A stretch of DNA of 64,000 nt from UBA2336 sp049306095 (GTDB lineage Bacteria; Bacteroidota; Bacteroidia; Cytophagales; Cyclobacteriaceae). Below, piece by piece: positions 53,290 through 62,530 of the stretch (within the stretch, counting starts at the first letter, position 1; each line of letters opens with the position of its first letter). The position numbers and the translations under genes were made by a program. Below the pieces are notes generated by a model. It was given only the letters and a program-made list of their open reading frames with translations. It was not told where the DNA came from and did no database searches. The stretch spans positions 10,887 to 74,886 of the forward strand of contig JBAQPU010000009.1 in the NCBI GenBank assembly GCA_049306095.1, in the 5' to 3' direction.

Positions 53290-56200
53290 TTATTTTTCAT
53301 ATACCACAAACTTGGCTACCTGTATCTGAGACGGGCCAGCTTTCACCAAATACATTCCCTTTGGCAGTTGCTTATCAAAAACAAGATCACCGGCAGCCGT
53401 TTGGGTATTCTGATCAACAGCAAGCACCTTTGTCATCCACGCTTTACCCACCTGGTCATAGATGATGACCGGCACTGTTTCCATATTTTTAAGTCCTTCA
53501 ATTTTAATGGTAATAAAGTCTCCTTTTGTAGGATTCGGATATACATTCATTACAGGGAACACGGGACCATCATACGTAACCGAAATGATTTTTGAAAAAG
53601 AGAAAGTGCCGTCAAAATCGGTTTGTTTTAAACGATAGTAACTAGTTCCGTACAATGGACTTTGGTCAACGAGGTTATAAGAGCGAGCCTGGTTCGTTGT
53701 TCCTGCACCCTTTATTTTTTCGCCAACGGTTGAAAAAGTTTCTCCGTCTGCCGAGCGTTCAACGGTAAAGTAGTCGTTGTTCAATTCAGAGGCGGTAGTC
53801 CAGTTCAGGTGAATCGAATTTTCTACAGGAGAGGCAGTAAAGTTAACGAGTTCAATCGGCAATGGGTTTAGAGCAACACTTAGTGAGCCGAAGGTGAATT
53901 GGCTGAAGGACGAAACAGCGTTAGAGGTTACATTTCCCGTAGCCCCCGCTGAAGTAATAGCAGACTGTCCATGACTCGTCCACATCGTAACTCCACTGTT
54001 GTAGCGTGCAACAATCAAGTCGGCTGTTGGAGAGTTAATTTTACTCCGAGCATTATTTTCCCAAAACAAGGTTACCTGAACCGCGTCAGTAGTAACTGCT
54101 CGATCCAACGTCCAGTATTCTACGTCACTTTCATCATTAAACGATCCATCGGTCCACTCCGAAATAAAAGGCGAAGTAGCATCAAAGTATTGAGCCGTAA
54201 ATTCCGTTGTTGCGGTTGCTGGTGCAGATATACCAATGCGCGCCCAAATTGTGCCATCGCCAGTTGGGAAAGTAAAGGCATCATTACCGATCTTCCGTAT
54301 GGGTCCATCTACATAGCTATCGGCATCGCCACCGTTCGAGGTCGCATTGTCAACCAATGTTAACAAAGCACTTGTGCTGGTCGACACAATACCCTGAGTC
54401 AAGGTCAATGCTCCCCTTACAATTGTCGCATTGTTCAATGTTACTTGCGGGGCTGTTCCAAAGGTATTGTTAATCGTAAGATTGTTGAATTCAGTTCCCT
54501 GGGCATCTCCTGTGTTGGTGATGGTTTGTGCTGCTGTTCCGTTCAGGGTAACAGTCTGCGTTCCTTGAACAAATGGATCGGCATTTGTACTGGTGTTTGA
54601 CCAATTGCCTGCCACAGAAAGGGAGAAGGTACCTACACTGAAAATTGCAGTGTTTTGAATGGAGAGATTCCCATTTACTAAGGTGTTGGCCGATAGTGTT
54701 TTAGTTCGGTTGCCAGTACCAGAAAGAGTGAGGTGATGGTAGGTAGCATTACGAATCGCTTGATCATACGTGGTAACATTATAGTTTACCGTGTTTGGAT
54801 TGGCATTCGCATTGAAATTTGAAACCGTAATGGAAGAACCACTATAATTTAATGTACTATTAGCCCCTTGAGTCCATCTTCCAGTTCCGGTAAGGGTGGC
54901 TTGAGCATCAGCATTACGTGTAAATGAAACCGCTGCAGTGTTATCGTTCGTAACTGTTACTGCGGTAATGTTGACAAAGTTTGCAAAAGAAATTACCGCA
55001 TTTCCTAACAGTGATTGGTCATTTACATTGAATGTTCCTGCGCCAGCCGTAAAGGTACCACCATTATTGGTAATGCCTCCCCTGAAAACCATATTTGGAT
55101 TAGTGGTTACAACAGTACTAATAAAGGATGTCGAAGCATTTACAGTTACACGCCCAATTAAAGTAGTTACTCCCGTATTATCCGAATCGGTAAATCCACC
55201 GCTAGTCGAAAGGGTAGTTGTTCCTGTTATGGTTAGGTTACCGGTATTTGAATTTGTAACCGTAACTCCAGTTATGGCAACATCATTAGCAAAAGACAAT
55301 GAGCTACCACCCGTTATTGATTGACTGTTCGTATTAAAGGTAGCACCTCCAGCTGTAAATGTTCCTGCCTGGGAAATGCCTCCCCTGAAAATCATATTAG
55401 CCGTTGTAGAAACCGCTGTAGAGACAAATGAAGTCCCAACTCCAACGCTTACATTGCCAGTAAGGGTGGTTATTCCTGTATCATTTGAGTCAGTAAAACC
55501 GCCACTTGTTGAGAGTGTAGTAGTTCCTGAGATTGTAAGGTTACTTGAGTTGGAGCAGTTGACTGTGACCGCTGTAATAGCCACATTATTGTTAAAAGTA
55601 AGAGCTGAGTTTCCGGTTATTGACTGGTTATTCGTATTAAATGTAGCACCTCCACCCGTAAATGTTCCATCATTGTTAGCTATACCTCCTCTGAAAATCA
55701 TGCGAGACTCTGTGGTAACACTTGATGAAGTCCAGGTTCCTGTATTAAGTGTCACTTGTCCACCAAAAATGGATGTACCGGTATTATTATTATCCGTTAA
55801 CGATGCCAAGACTCCAATTGTGGTAGATCCTGCAATTGTTATGTTCCCGGTCGTACTGAAAGTTGCTGTGCTGGCGGCTCCAACACTGAGATTACCGGAC
55901 ATTACAAGTGCTCCCCCACTTATTGTAATTGATGAAAGTAAAGGTTGCACTGTAATACTCCCCGTAGTAGTAAATGTACCCGTACTATTAAAGGTTAACG
56001 CTGCCCCCAATATTCCTCCTCCTGCTCCAAATGCCGTATTGCCACTAATTGTTAAACTGCCGGTACCACTAAACGTAAACTGTGTGTTTGATAAGAATCC
56101 CGCAGTCGCGGTCAAATTTCCACTCAAAGTTAATGAAGGGTTACCGCTGGTTACCAGACTTGTATTGTCAGCAATCTCACCGCAAAAACAAAAGGATCGG

Positions 56201-56487
56201 CCGGCTAAAGCCAAGTTGTTAAGTGGAAATGTGGGTGTAACATTAAGGGTTACATCGTCACTTTCCTGAATAGTAACCAAGGTAGGGGTTGCCGTTTGGC
56301 CCGGATATCCGTTGGCCCCTGGTGCAACCCAAGCTGACCCATCCCAACGCTGCCAGGTTCCTACATTGTTCCAATTTCCATCACCTGTTGACCGATAGTC
56401 TCCAAGTGTTTGGGCGAGCCCATTGGCAATAGTAAAGAGCGTTAGTAAGCTTAATAAGGGTAGCCTGATTCTACTTGTCTTTGTCAT
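53290..56487 (-). CDS. T9SS cargo: repeat-rich secreted protein with type A C-terminal sorting domain
   Basis: 1065 residues from ATG 56487 (a TTG two codons earlier is less likely). Signal peptide MTKTSRIRLPLLSLLTLFTI, then GNWNNVGTWQRWDGSAW, typical of Bacteroidota surface proteins. Residues about 130-560 are Thr/Ser/Asn/Gly-rich short strands that predict a beta-helix, with three long repeats whose anchor is MIFRGGI or MVFRGGI (near residues 263, 365 and 466). A later region holds a fibronectin-like domain (LNWTTASELNNDYFTVERS). The C-terminus has YPNPTKGDF and ends KFVVYEK, a type A sorting domain recognised by PorU. Likely an adhesin or surface-exposed protein; no enzyme motif seen. Confidence 0.88.
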   Translation of the reverse strand: MTKTSRIRLPLLSLLTLFTIANGLAQTLGDYRSTGDGNWNNVGTWQRWDGSAWVAPGANGYPGQTATPTLVTIQESDDVTLNVTPTFPLNNLALAGRSFCFCGEIADNTSLVTSGNPSLTLSGNLTATAGFLSNTQFTFSGTGSLTISGNTAFGAGGGILGAALTFNSTGTFTTTGSITVQPLLSSITISGGALVMSGNLSVGAASTATFSTTGNITIAGSTTIGVLASLTDNNNTGTSIFGGQVTLNTGTWTSSSVTTESRMIFRGGIANNDGTFTGGGATFNTNNQSITGNSALTFNNNVAITAVTVNCSNSSNLTISGTTTLSTSGGFTDSNDTGITTLTGNVSVGVGTSFVSTAVSTTANMIFRGGISQAGTFTAGGATFNTNSQSITGGSSLSFANDVAITGVTVTNSNTGNLTITGTTTLSTSGGFTDSDNTGVTTLIGRVTVNASTSFISTVVTTNPNMVFRGGITNNGGTFTAGAGTFNVNDQSLLGNAVISFANFVNITAVTVTNDNTAAVSFTRNADAQATLTGTGRWTQGANSTLNYSGSSITVSNFNANANPNTVNYNVTTYDQAIRNATYHHLTLSGTGNRTKTLSANTLVNGNLSIQNTAIFSVGTFSLSVAGNWSNTSTNADPFVQGTQTVTLNGTAAQTITNTGDAQGTEFNNLTINNTFGTAPQVTLNNATIVRGALTLTQGIVSTSTSALLTLVDNATSNGGDADSYVDGPIRKIGNDAFTFPTGDGTIWARIGISAPATATTEFTAQYFDATSPFISEWTDGSFNDESDVEYWTLDRAVTTDAVQVTLFWENNARSKINSPTADLIVARYNSGVTMWTSHGQSAITSAGATGNVTSNAVSSFSQFTFGSLSVALNPLPIELVNFTASPVENSIHLNWTTASELNNDYFTVERSADGETFSTVGEKIKGAGTTNQARSYNLVDQSPLYGTSYYRLKQTDFDGTFSFSKIISVTYDGPVFPVMNVYPNPTKGDFITIKIEGLKNMETVPVIIYDQVGKAWMTKVLAVDQNTQTAAGDLVFDKQLPKGMYLVKAGPSQIQVAKFVVYEK
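54950..55705 (-). repeat. Tandem ~303-bp repeats inside the T9SS cargo gene
   Basis: The sequence coding for M(I/V)FRGGI recurs with ATG at 55701, 55395 and 55092 (periods 306 and 303 bases, 102 and 101 codons). Between these anchors GGATFNTN, QSITG, TLSTSGGFTDS and similar strings recur with substitutions. The third copy diverges after about 60 codons. Confidence 0.8.
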
Positions 56488-56507
56488 ATTCAATCTTTGA
56501 AAACCTT

Positions 56508-56515
56508 CAAAAATA
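56508..56515 (-). promoter_or_regulatory. Candidate -7 box (TATTTTTG) for the T9SS cargo gene
   Basis: An exact TAnnTTTG on the minus strand, 20 bases ahead of ATG 56487; the position 19 bases upstream reads ACTG rather than TTTG. Confidence 0.4.
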
Positions 56516-56550
56516 CGGATAAATGACTGAAAATCAGTATTTGTAACCCC

Positions 56551-56567
56551 AATTGATCAGATCAATT
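56551..56567. other. Palindrome AATTGATC-A-GATCAATT downstream of guaB
   Basis: Eight-base arms with a single central base. Neither side has a T-tract, so it is not a clear terminator; it could be a protein-binding site or a weak 3' hairpin of guaB. Confidence 0.3.
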
Positions 56568-56601
56568 TTCTAAGGTTTAATGGAGGAAATTTCGCCTTAC
56601 C

Positions 56602-58074
56602 CTACTTCCTGCTATAATTAGGCGCCTCCCTAGTTATGGCAACATCGTGAGGGTGGCTTTCAGTAACACCGGCTGAAGTGATTTTTACAAATCTTGCTTT
56701 CTTTAAGGCTTCGATGTTTTTAGCTCCGCAGTAGCCCATGCCGGCACGCAGGCCCCCTACCATTTGATATAACACTTCGGAAACCAATCCTTTAAAAGGA
56801 ACGCGTCCTGAAATCCCTTCCGGCACCAACTTCTTTATATCATCCTCCACATCCTGAAAGTAGCGGTCTTTAGAACCTACCTCCATCGCTTCCAGCGAGC
56901 CCATACCTCTGTATGATTTGAATTTTCTTCCTTCGTAAATGATCATTTCTCCCGGAGCTTCATCGGTACCGGCCAGCAACGAACCAATCATCACGCTGTC
57001 CGCACCGGCTGCTAATGCTTTAACAATATCTCCTGAGAAACGAATGCCACCATCGGCAATGACCGGAACTCCAGAGCCTTTCAGCGCTTTTGCTGCTTCA
57101 TACACGGCCGACAATTGCGGCAAGCCAACACCGGCAACCACGCGTGTAGTACAAATGCTTCCGGGACCAACACCAACTTTCACGGCATCGGCACCGGCTT
57201 TGGCTAACGCTTTAGCTGCTTCGCCTGTGGCAATGTTTCCGACAATCACTTCTAATCCCGAAAACTTTTTCTTCACTCGCTTGGCTGCATCCATCACACC
57301 TTTTGAATGCCCATGTGCTGTATCAATACTGATCACATCCACACCGGCATTTTTCAATGCTTCAATTCGTTCCAGTATATCGGGCGTAACGCCAACGGCT
57401 GCTCCAACGCGCAATCGTCCAAAACTATCGTTACACGCATTTGGTTTATTCTTTTTCTTCTGGATGTCGCGGAAAGTAATTAATCCTGTAAGCTTTCCTT
57501 TTTTATTGATGATCGGAAGTTTTTCAATTTTGTATTTCTGTAAAATGGTTTCTGCTTTATCGAGGGTGATGCTTTCGGGTGCCGTAACCAGGTTTTCTTT
57601 CGTCATGATAGTTTCTACCGCTACACTCAAGTCTTTTTGAAAACGTAAGTCACGGTTGGTAATAATACCCAACAGTTTACCATTCCCATCCACTACCGGA
57701 ATACCTCCGATTTTAAATTCACGCATAATGTTTTCGGCATCCTGAACGGTGGAATTTACTGAAAGGGTTACCGGATCGAGAATTAATCCGCTTTGCGAAC
57801 GTTTCACCTTTCTAACTTGCTCTGCCTGCTGCGCAACGGTCATATTCTTATGAATAAAACCCAATCCGCCTTCAAGCGCCATCGCTATCGCCAGATCAGC
57901 CTCGGTTACCGTATCCATTGCAGCCGATACAATGGGAATATTCAGCTTGATATTGGGAGTAAGCTTGCTGGAGGTGTTTGTCTCTCTTGGAAGAACTTCA
58001 GAATACGCTGGAACGAGGAGTACATCATCGTAGGTGAGCGCTTCAAACAGGAATTTCGAAGAATCTAAGGCCAT
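56602..58074 (-). CDS. guaB: IMP dehydrogenase
   Basis: 490 residues. The barrel starts with FEALTYDDVLLVPAYSEVLPRETNTSSKLT. Two CBS domains occupy about residues 95-205 (IGGIPVVDGNGKLLGIITNRDL, IEKLPIINKKGKLTGLITFRDI). The catalytic Cys loop is GVGPGSICTTRVVAGVG; the flap region follows YRGMGSLEAM. It oxidises IMP to XMP with NAD, committing to guanine nucleotides. Single gene unit, start ATG 58074. Confidence 0.97.
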   Translation of the reverse strand: MALDSSKFLFEALTYDDVLLVPAYSEVLPRETNTSSKLTPNIKLNIPIVSAAMDTVTEADLAIAMALEGGLGFIHKNMTVAQQAEQVRKVKRSQSGLILDPVTLSVNSTVQDAENIMREFKIGGIPVVDGNGKLLGIITNRDLRFQKDLSVAVETIMTKENLVTAPESITLDKAETILQKYKIEKLPIINKKGKLTGLITFRDIQKKKNKPNACNDSFGRLRVGAAVGVTPDILERIEALKNAGVDVISIDTAHGHSKGVMDAAKRVKKKFSGLEVIVGNIATGEAAKALAKAGADAVKVGVGPGSICTTRVVAGVGLPQLSAVYEAAKALKGSGVPVIADGGIRFSGDIVKALAAGADSVMIGSLLAGTDEAPGEMIIYEGRKFKSYRGMGSLEAMEVGSKDRYFQDVEDDIKKLVPEGISGRVPFKGLVSEVLYQMVGGLRAGMGYCGAKNIEALKKARFVKITSAGVTESHPHDVAITREAPNYSRK

Positions 58075-58160
58075 GGCAAATAATTTACGATCTATTATTT
58101 GCCGGGCAAAGGTATGCTGTTATTGGTTAATTAGCTAATTATATATTGAGCAACTCCTCT

Positions 58161-58168
58161 TAAATTTG
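58161..58168 (+). promoter_or_regulatory. Candidate -7 box (TAAATTTG) for rlpA
   Basis: An exact TAnnTTTG 18 bases before ATG 58187. It argues for 58187 as start, since ATG 58169 would begin right at the box. No clean -33 element. Confidence 0.35.
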
Positions 58169-58186
58169 ATGCCTAAACAACCTGCT

Positions 58187-58870
58187 ATGAAATCGCTTAT
58201 TTTTTTAACTCCCCTTCTCTTTTTACTTGCTGCTTCATTCGCTCAAACCCAAACCGGAAAAGCTTCCTTCTATGCCGATAAGTTTGAAGGGAGGCCTACG
58301 GCTAGCGGAGAAAAATACCGACACAATAAATTTACAGCCGCTCACAAGTCGCTTCCGTTTGGAACAAAAGTTAAAGTAACCAACCTGGCCAACAGTCAAA
58401 CGGTTGAAGTGGTGATTAACGACCGTGGTCCTTATGTAGAAGGCCGGATTATTGACCTTTCAAAATCGGCTGCCGAACAACTGGGCTTTGTCAATCAAGG
58501 GCTTGCTGAAGTACAGGTGGACGTCATCGACCCCGGACAAGGAAAAACCAGCGACCCCGTTCAGGTAATCGGACAAGTTTCTGTTGATGAAAATGAGTTT
58601 TACGATTTTCAAATTGAACGATTAAATCCTACCGGTTATGGTGTGCAAATAGGAACCTACCAGGAGTTGGTGAACCTGATGCGCTTATCTGATAATCTTA
58701 AAAGTTCATACCAGAAAAAAGTTACAGTACAGGTAAAGGTGGTAAATGGCGTAAAATACTATGGGTTAATTCTGGGGCAATTCCCCAGTCGTGTAAAAGC
58801 AGAAACTTTCAGGGAAGAACTTCGCAAGAAATTTCCTGACGCCTTTATTGTTGAATACAAAAAACTCTAA
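58187..58870 (+). CDS. rlpA: RlpA-like septal protein (DPBB + SPOR domains)
   Basis: 227 residues from ATG 58187 with signal peptide MKSLIFLTPLLFLLAASFAQ. The double-psi beta-barrel reads GKASFYADKFEGRPTASGEKY, AAHKSLPFGTKVKVTN and VINDRGPYVEGRIIDLSKSAA, including the catalytic Asp region of RlpA lytic transglycosylases. A C-terminal SPOR domain (GYGVQIGTYQELVN to FPDAFIVEY) binds denuded septal peptidoglycan. No lipobox is present, unlike the E. coli protein. Confidence 0.92.
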   Translation: MKSLIFLTPLLFLLAASFAQTQTGKASFYADKFEGRPTASGEKYRHNKFTAAHKSLPFGTKVKVTNLANSQTVEVVINDRGPYVEGRIIDLSKSAAEQLGFVNQGLAEVQVDVIDPGQGKTSDPVQVIGQVSVDENEFYDFQIERLNPTGYGVQIGTYQELVNLMRLSDNLKSSYQKKVTVQVKVVNGVKYYGLILGQFPSRVKAETFREELRKKFPDAFIVEYKKL

Positions 58871-58876
58871 TCACAC

Positions 58877-59665
58877 GTGACTGAAATAATCGGTTATGTT
58901 GCCTGTGTTTTAATTGGTGTTATTTTAGGGATACTGGGTGGTGGTGGCTCTATTTTATCCATCCCCATTTTGGTGTATCTGTTTCATGTAGATGCCGTAA
59001 TGGCTTCTGCCTATTCGTTGTTTATTGTTGGTACAACCAGTCTGGTTGGGGCTGTTTCTAAACACAAAGATCAACTGGTCAATATCCGGACTGGAATTTT
59101 GTTTGGTCTTCCTTCTATCCTTACCATTTTTATCACGCGTAAGTGGATCGTTCCTATCATCCCCGACATCGTTGCTCAATCTGATTCCTTCATCCTAACA
59201 AAACGCGTTCTCATTCTTGGAATTTTTGCGCTGCTGATGGTGCTCGCTTCTTTCTCCATGATAAAAGGTCAGAAGGAAATTGAAAATGAAAATAAACGGT
59301 TTCGTGTTGTACTGGTTACCCTGGAGGGAATGATTATCGGTTTTTTAACAGGCCTGGTAGGTGCCGGTGGTGGATTTCTGATTATTCCGGCTCTTGTTTT
59401 ATTAACGGGATTACGATTTAAAACTGCCGTGGGCACTTCCCTTTTTATTATTGCGATCAACTCGCTGATTGGTTTTTTAGGTGATGTTCTTAATCATGAA
59501 ATCCCCTGGATGTTTCTACTCTCTGTTACCGCCCTTGCCGTGATCGGTATCCTGGCAGGAAACAGGTTGTCTCATCATGTTCCGGCTAAAATCCTTCGAA
59601 AAGGATTCGGGTGGTTTGTATTAGTGATGGGATGTTGGATTCTGGCGAAGGAATTATTTCCGTGA
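58877..59665 (+). CDS. TauE/SafE family sulfite exporter-like permease
   Basis: 262 residues starting at GTG 58877, six bases after the rlpA stop. Eight or so helices with the two family repeats: GVILGILGGGGSILSIPILVYLFHVD and GFLTGLVGAGGGFLIIPALVLLTGLRFKTAVGTSL. The family exports or imports sulfonates, sulfite or other anions; the substrate is not deducible. Co-transcribed with rlpA by position. Confidence 0.9.
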   Translation: MTEIIGYVACVLIGVILGILGGGGSILSIPILVYLFHVDAVMASAYSLFIVGTTSLVGAVSKHKDQLVNIRTGILFGLPSILTIFITRKWIVPIIPDIVAQSDSFILTKRVLILGIFALLMVLASFSMIKGQKEIENENKRFRVVLVTLEGMIIGFLTGLVGAGGGFLIIPALVLLTGLRFKTAVGTSLFIIAINSLIGFLGDVLNHEIPWMFLLSVTALAVIGILAGNRLSHHVPAKILRKGFGWFVLVMGCWILAKELFP

Positions 59666-59684
59666 ATACAAAGTCGTCTTCTTA

Positions 59685-59740
59685 GTCATGTCGAGCGCAC
59701 CTACTTTGATGGCAGCCTGATTCCTAAATCGCGAGACATC
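59685..59740. repeat. Possible degenerate dispersed inverted repeat
   Basis: GTCATGTCGAGCGC (59685-59698) and GCGAGACATC (59731-59740) are partly complementary. It resembles the outer ends of dispersed intergenic repeats in Bacteroidota but is too degraded to be sure. It fills the gap between convergent genes. Confidence 0.25.
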
Positions 59741-59763
59741 TTCTCATCGGTTGAATTGAATTA

Positions 59764-60867
59764 TTAAATCTTCACAAAGATTTTCTTTTTATACATCCAC
59801 CGAAGTACTACCAAAAAAATCAACACCAGCGTGATGGCGTACAGTAACGATGCATTTAACGGGCTGAGCCAGGTTGTATACCCATATTGATACACATATC
59901 TTAAAAAGGAAACTTCGTTTTCTCCATCCGTAATTTTTATTCTCGATAAACTTTTTACCAGTAATGCAGAGGCAACAAATACAAACAAAGCGTTCACACC
60001 ATAATACACAAAAGGCATGGTCCATTTTTTAAATCCCTGAACATCCACCAGCCAATAACAGCACGCTAAAAATTGCATGGCAATTCCACCGGTATACAAT
60101 ACATAACTGCTCGTCCATAATGCTTTATTAATCGGGAACACCATTCCCCATCCCAGGCCAAGAACAATTAAAATACAGCCGGTAAAAAATAACCATACAA
60201 TTTTTTCCGAAGGGGTTTTCTCGCCCGACAGCAGTTTCCCTGTTAACATTCCAAGAATGGCTGTGGCGATTGCCGGGATCGTGCTTAACACGCCTTCGGG
60301 ATCCCACGTTTTTGATTGTACCCATAAATGACCATCCAACAGCATCCGATCCAACCACGCTCCCAGGTTTGTTTCTGCCTCTAACGATGGAGGCCCAACT
60401 CCCGGAACGGGTATCAACGTCATCATCAAATAATAAGACACTAACAGAATGACCGCCACCCGTAGTTGCGTCAACCAATTTGTTTTCAGATATAAAATGC
60501 TGGCAACAAAAAATACAACAGCAATGCGTTGCAACACTCCGGGTATTCGAACCGTTTCAAAGTTGAATTTCGGAAATAGGGTAAGAAACAATCCTATCAG
60601 GAAAATAAGGAGCGCGCGCTTTAGAATTTTAAAAAAAACTTTTTTCGTCAACCCCTCAGCAAGCTTATCCTGATAAGCAAAATGAATTGAGGTCCCCACG
60701 ATAAACAGAAAAAACGGGAAGATGAGATCCGTTGGTGTGCACCCATGCCATTCGGCATGACGAAGCGGTGGATAAATATCAGACCAGCTTCCGGGGTTAT
60801 TCACCAGGATCATCCCGGCCACGGTCATACCTCTAAAAACATCCAGCGATAAAAGCCTTTCCTTCAT
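59764..60867 (-). CDS. DUF5009/HGSNAT-type membrane acyltransferase (NagX-like)
   Basis: 367 residues with about ten hydrophobic helices. The N-terminus is diagnostic: ERLLSLDVFRGMTVAGMILVNNPGSWSDIYPPLRHAEWHGCTPTDLIFPFFLFIVG, with the conserved His-containing loop. The human relative acetylates terminal glucosamine across the lysosomal membrane; in bacteria the family is associated with amino-sugar (chitin or peptidoglycan) use. The gene is divergent from a GHL10 glycosidase with 55 bases between, so a shared glycan substrate is possible. Confidence 0.87.
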   Translation of the reverse strand: MKERLLSLDVFRGMTVAGMILVNNPGSWSDIYPPLRHAEWHGCTPTDLIFPFFLFIVGTSIHFAYQDKLAEGLTKKVFFKILKRALLIFLIGLFLTLFPKFNFETVRIPGVLQRIAVVFFVASILYLKTNWLTQLRVAVILLVSYYLMMTLIPVPGVGPPSLEAETNLGAWLDRMLLDGHLWVQSKTWDPEGVLSTIPAIATAILGMLTGKLLSGEKTPSEKIVWLFFTGCILIVLGLGWGMVFPINKALWTSSYVLYTGGIAMQFLACCYWLVDVQGFKKWTMPFVYYGVNALFVFVASALLVKSLSRIKITDGENEVSFLRYVYQYGYTTWLSPLNASLLYAITLVLIFLVVLRWMYKKKIFVKI

Positions 60868-60922
60868 GTAATACGCTTGCTTATCGGTGATAAATTACTG
60901 AATAATTTTATAACATTACTGC

Positions 60923-62467
60923 ATGCGACCTCTCCTCTTTCTGATTTGCTTGATCCTGCTTTTTGATGTAACCGCTCAAACACCCAAGCGCGAATTCCGC
61001 GGTGTGTGGATTGCCACAGTGGCGAATATCGATTGGCCATCGAAGGCAGGTCTATCATCTGAACAACAACAAAAAGAGTTCATTGAAATCCTTGACATGC
61101 ACAAGGCAAATGGTATGAATGCCGTGATCGTACAAGTACGGCCTGCCGCAGATGCGTTCTACAATTCTCCGTACGAACCGTGGTCAAAGTGGTTCACAGG
61201 CAAACTTGGAAAATATCCATATCCCTATTACGATCCTTTGGAATTCATGATCCGTGAAGCACATGCACGAGGTTTGGAGTTTCATGCCTGGTTTAATCCG
61301 TACCGGGCCGTTGTCAACATTGATGCAGGTATTGATAGTTCAAGTGTTGCGTTTAAAAATCCCTCGTGGTTTGTATCCTACGGAAAGAACATGTACTTCG
61401 ATCCGGGGTTACCCGAAGCCAGAAAGCACACCGTGAATGTGATTATGGATGTTGTAAACCGGTACAATATTGATGGTGTCCACTTCGATGACTATTTCTA
61501 TCCGTACAGAATTGCCAAAGTTGATTTTCCTGACAGCGCAGCTTTTGAAACGTATAAAGGAGATTTTACCAACAAAGATGACTGGAGGCGAAACAATGTT
61601 GACCTGCTCATTAAAACATTAAGCGACAGCATCAAACAAATAAAGCCGTATATTCAATTTGGAGTCAGTCCGTTTGGTGTTTGGCGAAATAAAAGTGTTG
61701 ACCCGAAAGGTTCAGACACGCGTGCCGGTCAAACCTGCTATGACGATTTGTATGCCGATGTTCTAAAGTGGATGCGCGAAGGTTGGATTGACTATATGTT
61801 GCCGCAATTGTATTGGAGCCTCGGCAACAAAGCGGCACCATACGATGTATTGGTAAAATGGTGGAATGAGAACAGCTATGGCGTACCCATCATCATCGGG
61901 CATGGTGTGTATAAAATTAATGTCGACCGCGATACGCTTTGGAAAAAGCCTGACCAGGTTGGAAGCCAAATCCGTTTAAACAGGCAAATGCATAATATCA
62001 AAGGAAGTGCCTATTTCAGTTCGAAATCGTTTAAACCAAACCCGCTGGGAATATCCGATTCCCTTAAGAACAGTTTGTATAAATACAAGGCACTGCCTCT
62101 TGTCGTGCATGAAGCCTCAGCCCCCGTCCGACAATATCCAATCTCCTTAGTTTCGCGCAAAACTGGTATTCAATTGTTTTGGAGAGAAGAATCTTCTGTA
62201 AAAGATTTAAGCTCACACGGACGATATGTTGTTTACAGGTTTTTGAATAACGAGGTGATTGATACAGGCAATCCAGCGAAAATCATAACGATTACTGCAG
62301 GCGCTGAAACGACTTTCATCGATTCAACCGCCAAGCGGAAAAAGAAGTATACTTACGTAGTCACTTCTGTTGATCGGTTTAATTTGGAGAGCAAACCTGT
62401 ATACGGTTACTCCATTAAGGCTGCTAAAAATTCATGGAGAACTTTTGAGCCGGTATCTATTCAGTAA
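60923..62467 (+). CDS. GHL10 family (YngK-like) exported glycoside hydrolase-like protein
   Basis: 514 residues with a signal peptide (MRPLLFLICLILLFDVTAQ). The GHL10 (DUF187) barrel shows KREFRGVWIATVANIDWPS, MNAVIVQVRPAADAFYNSPYEPWS, LEFHAWFNPYRAV, GVHFDDYFYPY and IDYMLPQLYWS, with candidate acidic residues in DDYFYPY. A C-terminal fibronectin-like domain (residues about 405-505) follows. Relatives cleave peptidoglycan-derived or other polysaccharides; no sorting domain is present. Divergent from the NagX-like gene. Confidence 0.9.
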   Translation: MRPLLFLICLILLFDVTAQTPKREFRGVWIATVANIDWPSKAGLSSEQQQKEFIEILDMHKANGMNAVIVQVRPAADAFYNSPYEPWSKWFTGKLGKYPYPYYDPLEFMIREAHARGLEFHAWFNPYRAVVNIDAGIDSSSVAFKNPSWFVSYGKNMYFDPGLPEARKHTVNVIMDVVNRYNIDGVHFDDYFYPYRIAKVDFPDSAAFETYKGDFTNKDDWRRNNVDLLIKTLSDSIKQIKPYIQFGVSPFGVWRNKSVDPKGSDTRAGQTCYDDLYADVLKWMREGWIDYMLPQLYWSLGNKAAPYDVLVKWWNENSYGVPIIIGHGVYKINVDRDTLWKKPDQVGSQIRLNRQMHNIKGSAYFSSKSFKPNPLGISDSLKNSLYKYKALPLVVHEASAPVRQYPISLVSRKTGIQLFWREESSVKDLSSHGRYVVYRFLNNEVIDTGNPAKIITITAGAETTFIDSTAKRKKKYTYVVTSVDRFNLESKPVYGYSIKAAKNSWRTFEPVSIQ

Positions 62468-62530
62468 ACTTTCAAATTTTATTTGTTACACTGATGCTCG
62501 TATTTCATTTAGTCAATGAGCGATAATCAT

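Noticed and set aside
55376..56269. 297-codon plus-strand reading frame opposite the cargo gene
   Set aside because: It is repetitive (VKPPLVESVVVP and similar) because it mirrors the Thr/Val-rich repeats of the real minus-strand gene, which has a signal peptide and sorting domain.
56939..57640. 233-codon plus-strand reading frame
   Set aside because: Antisense shadow of guaB, whose domains and active site are complete.
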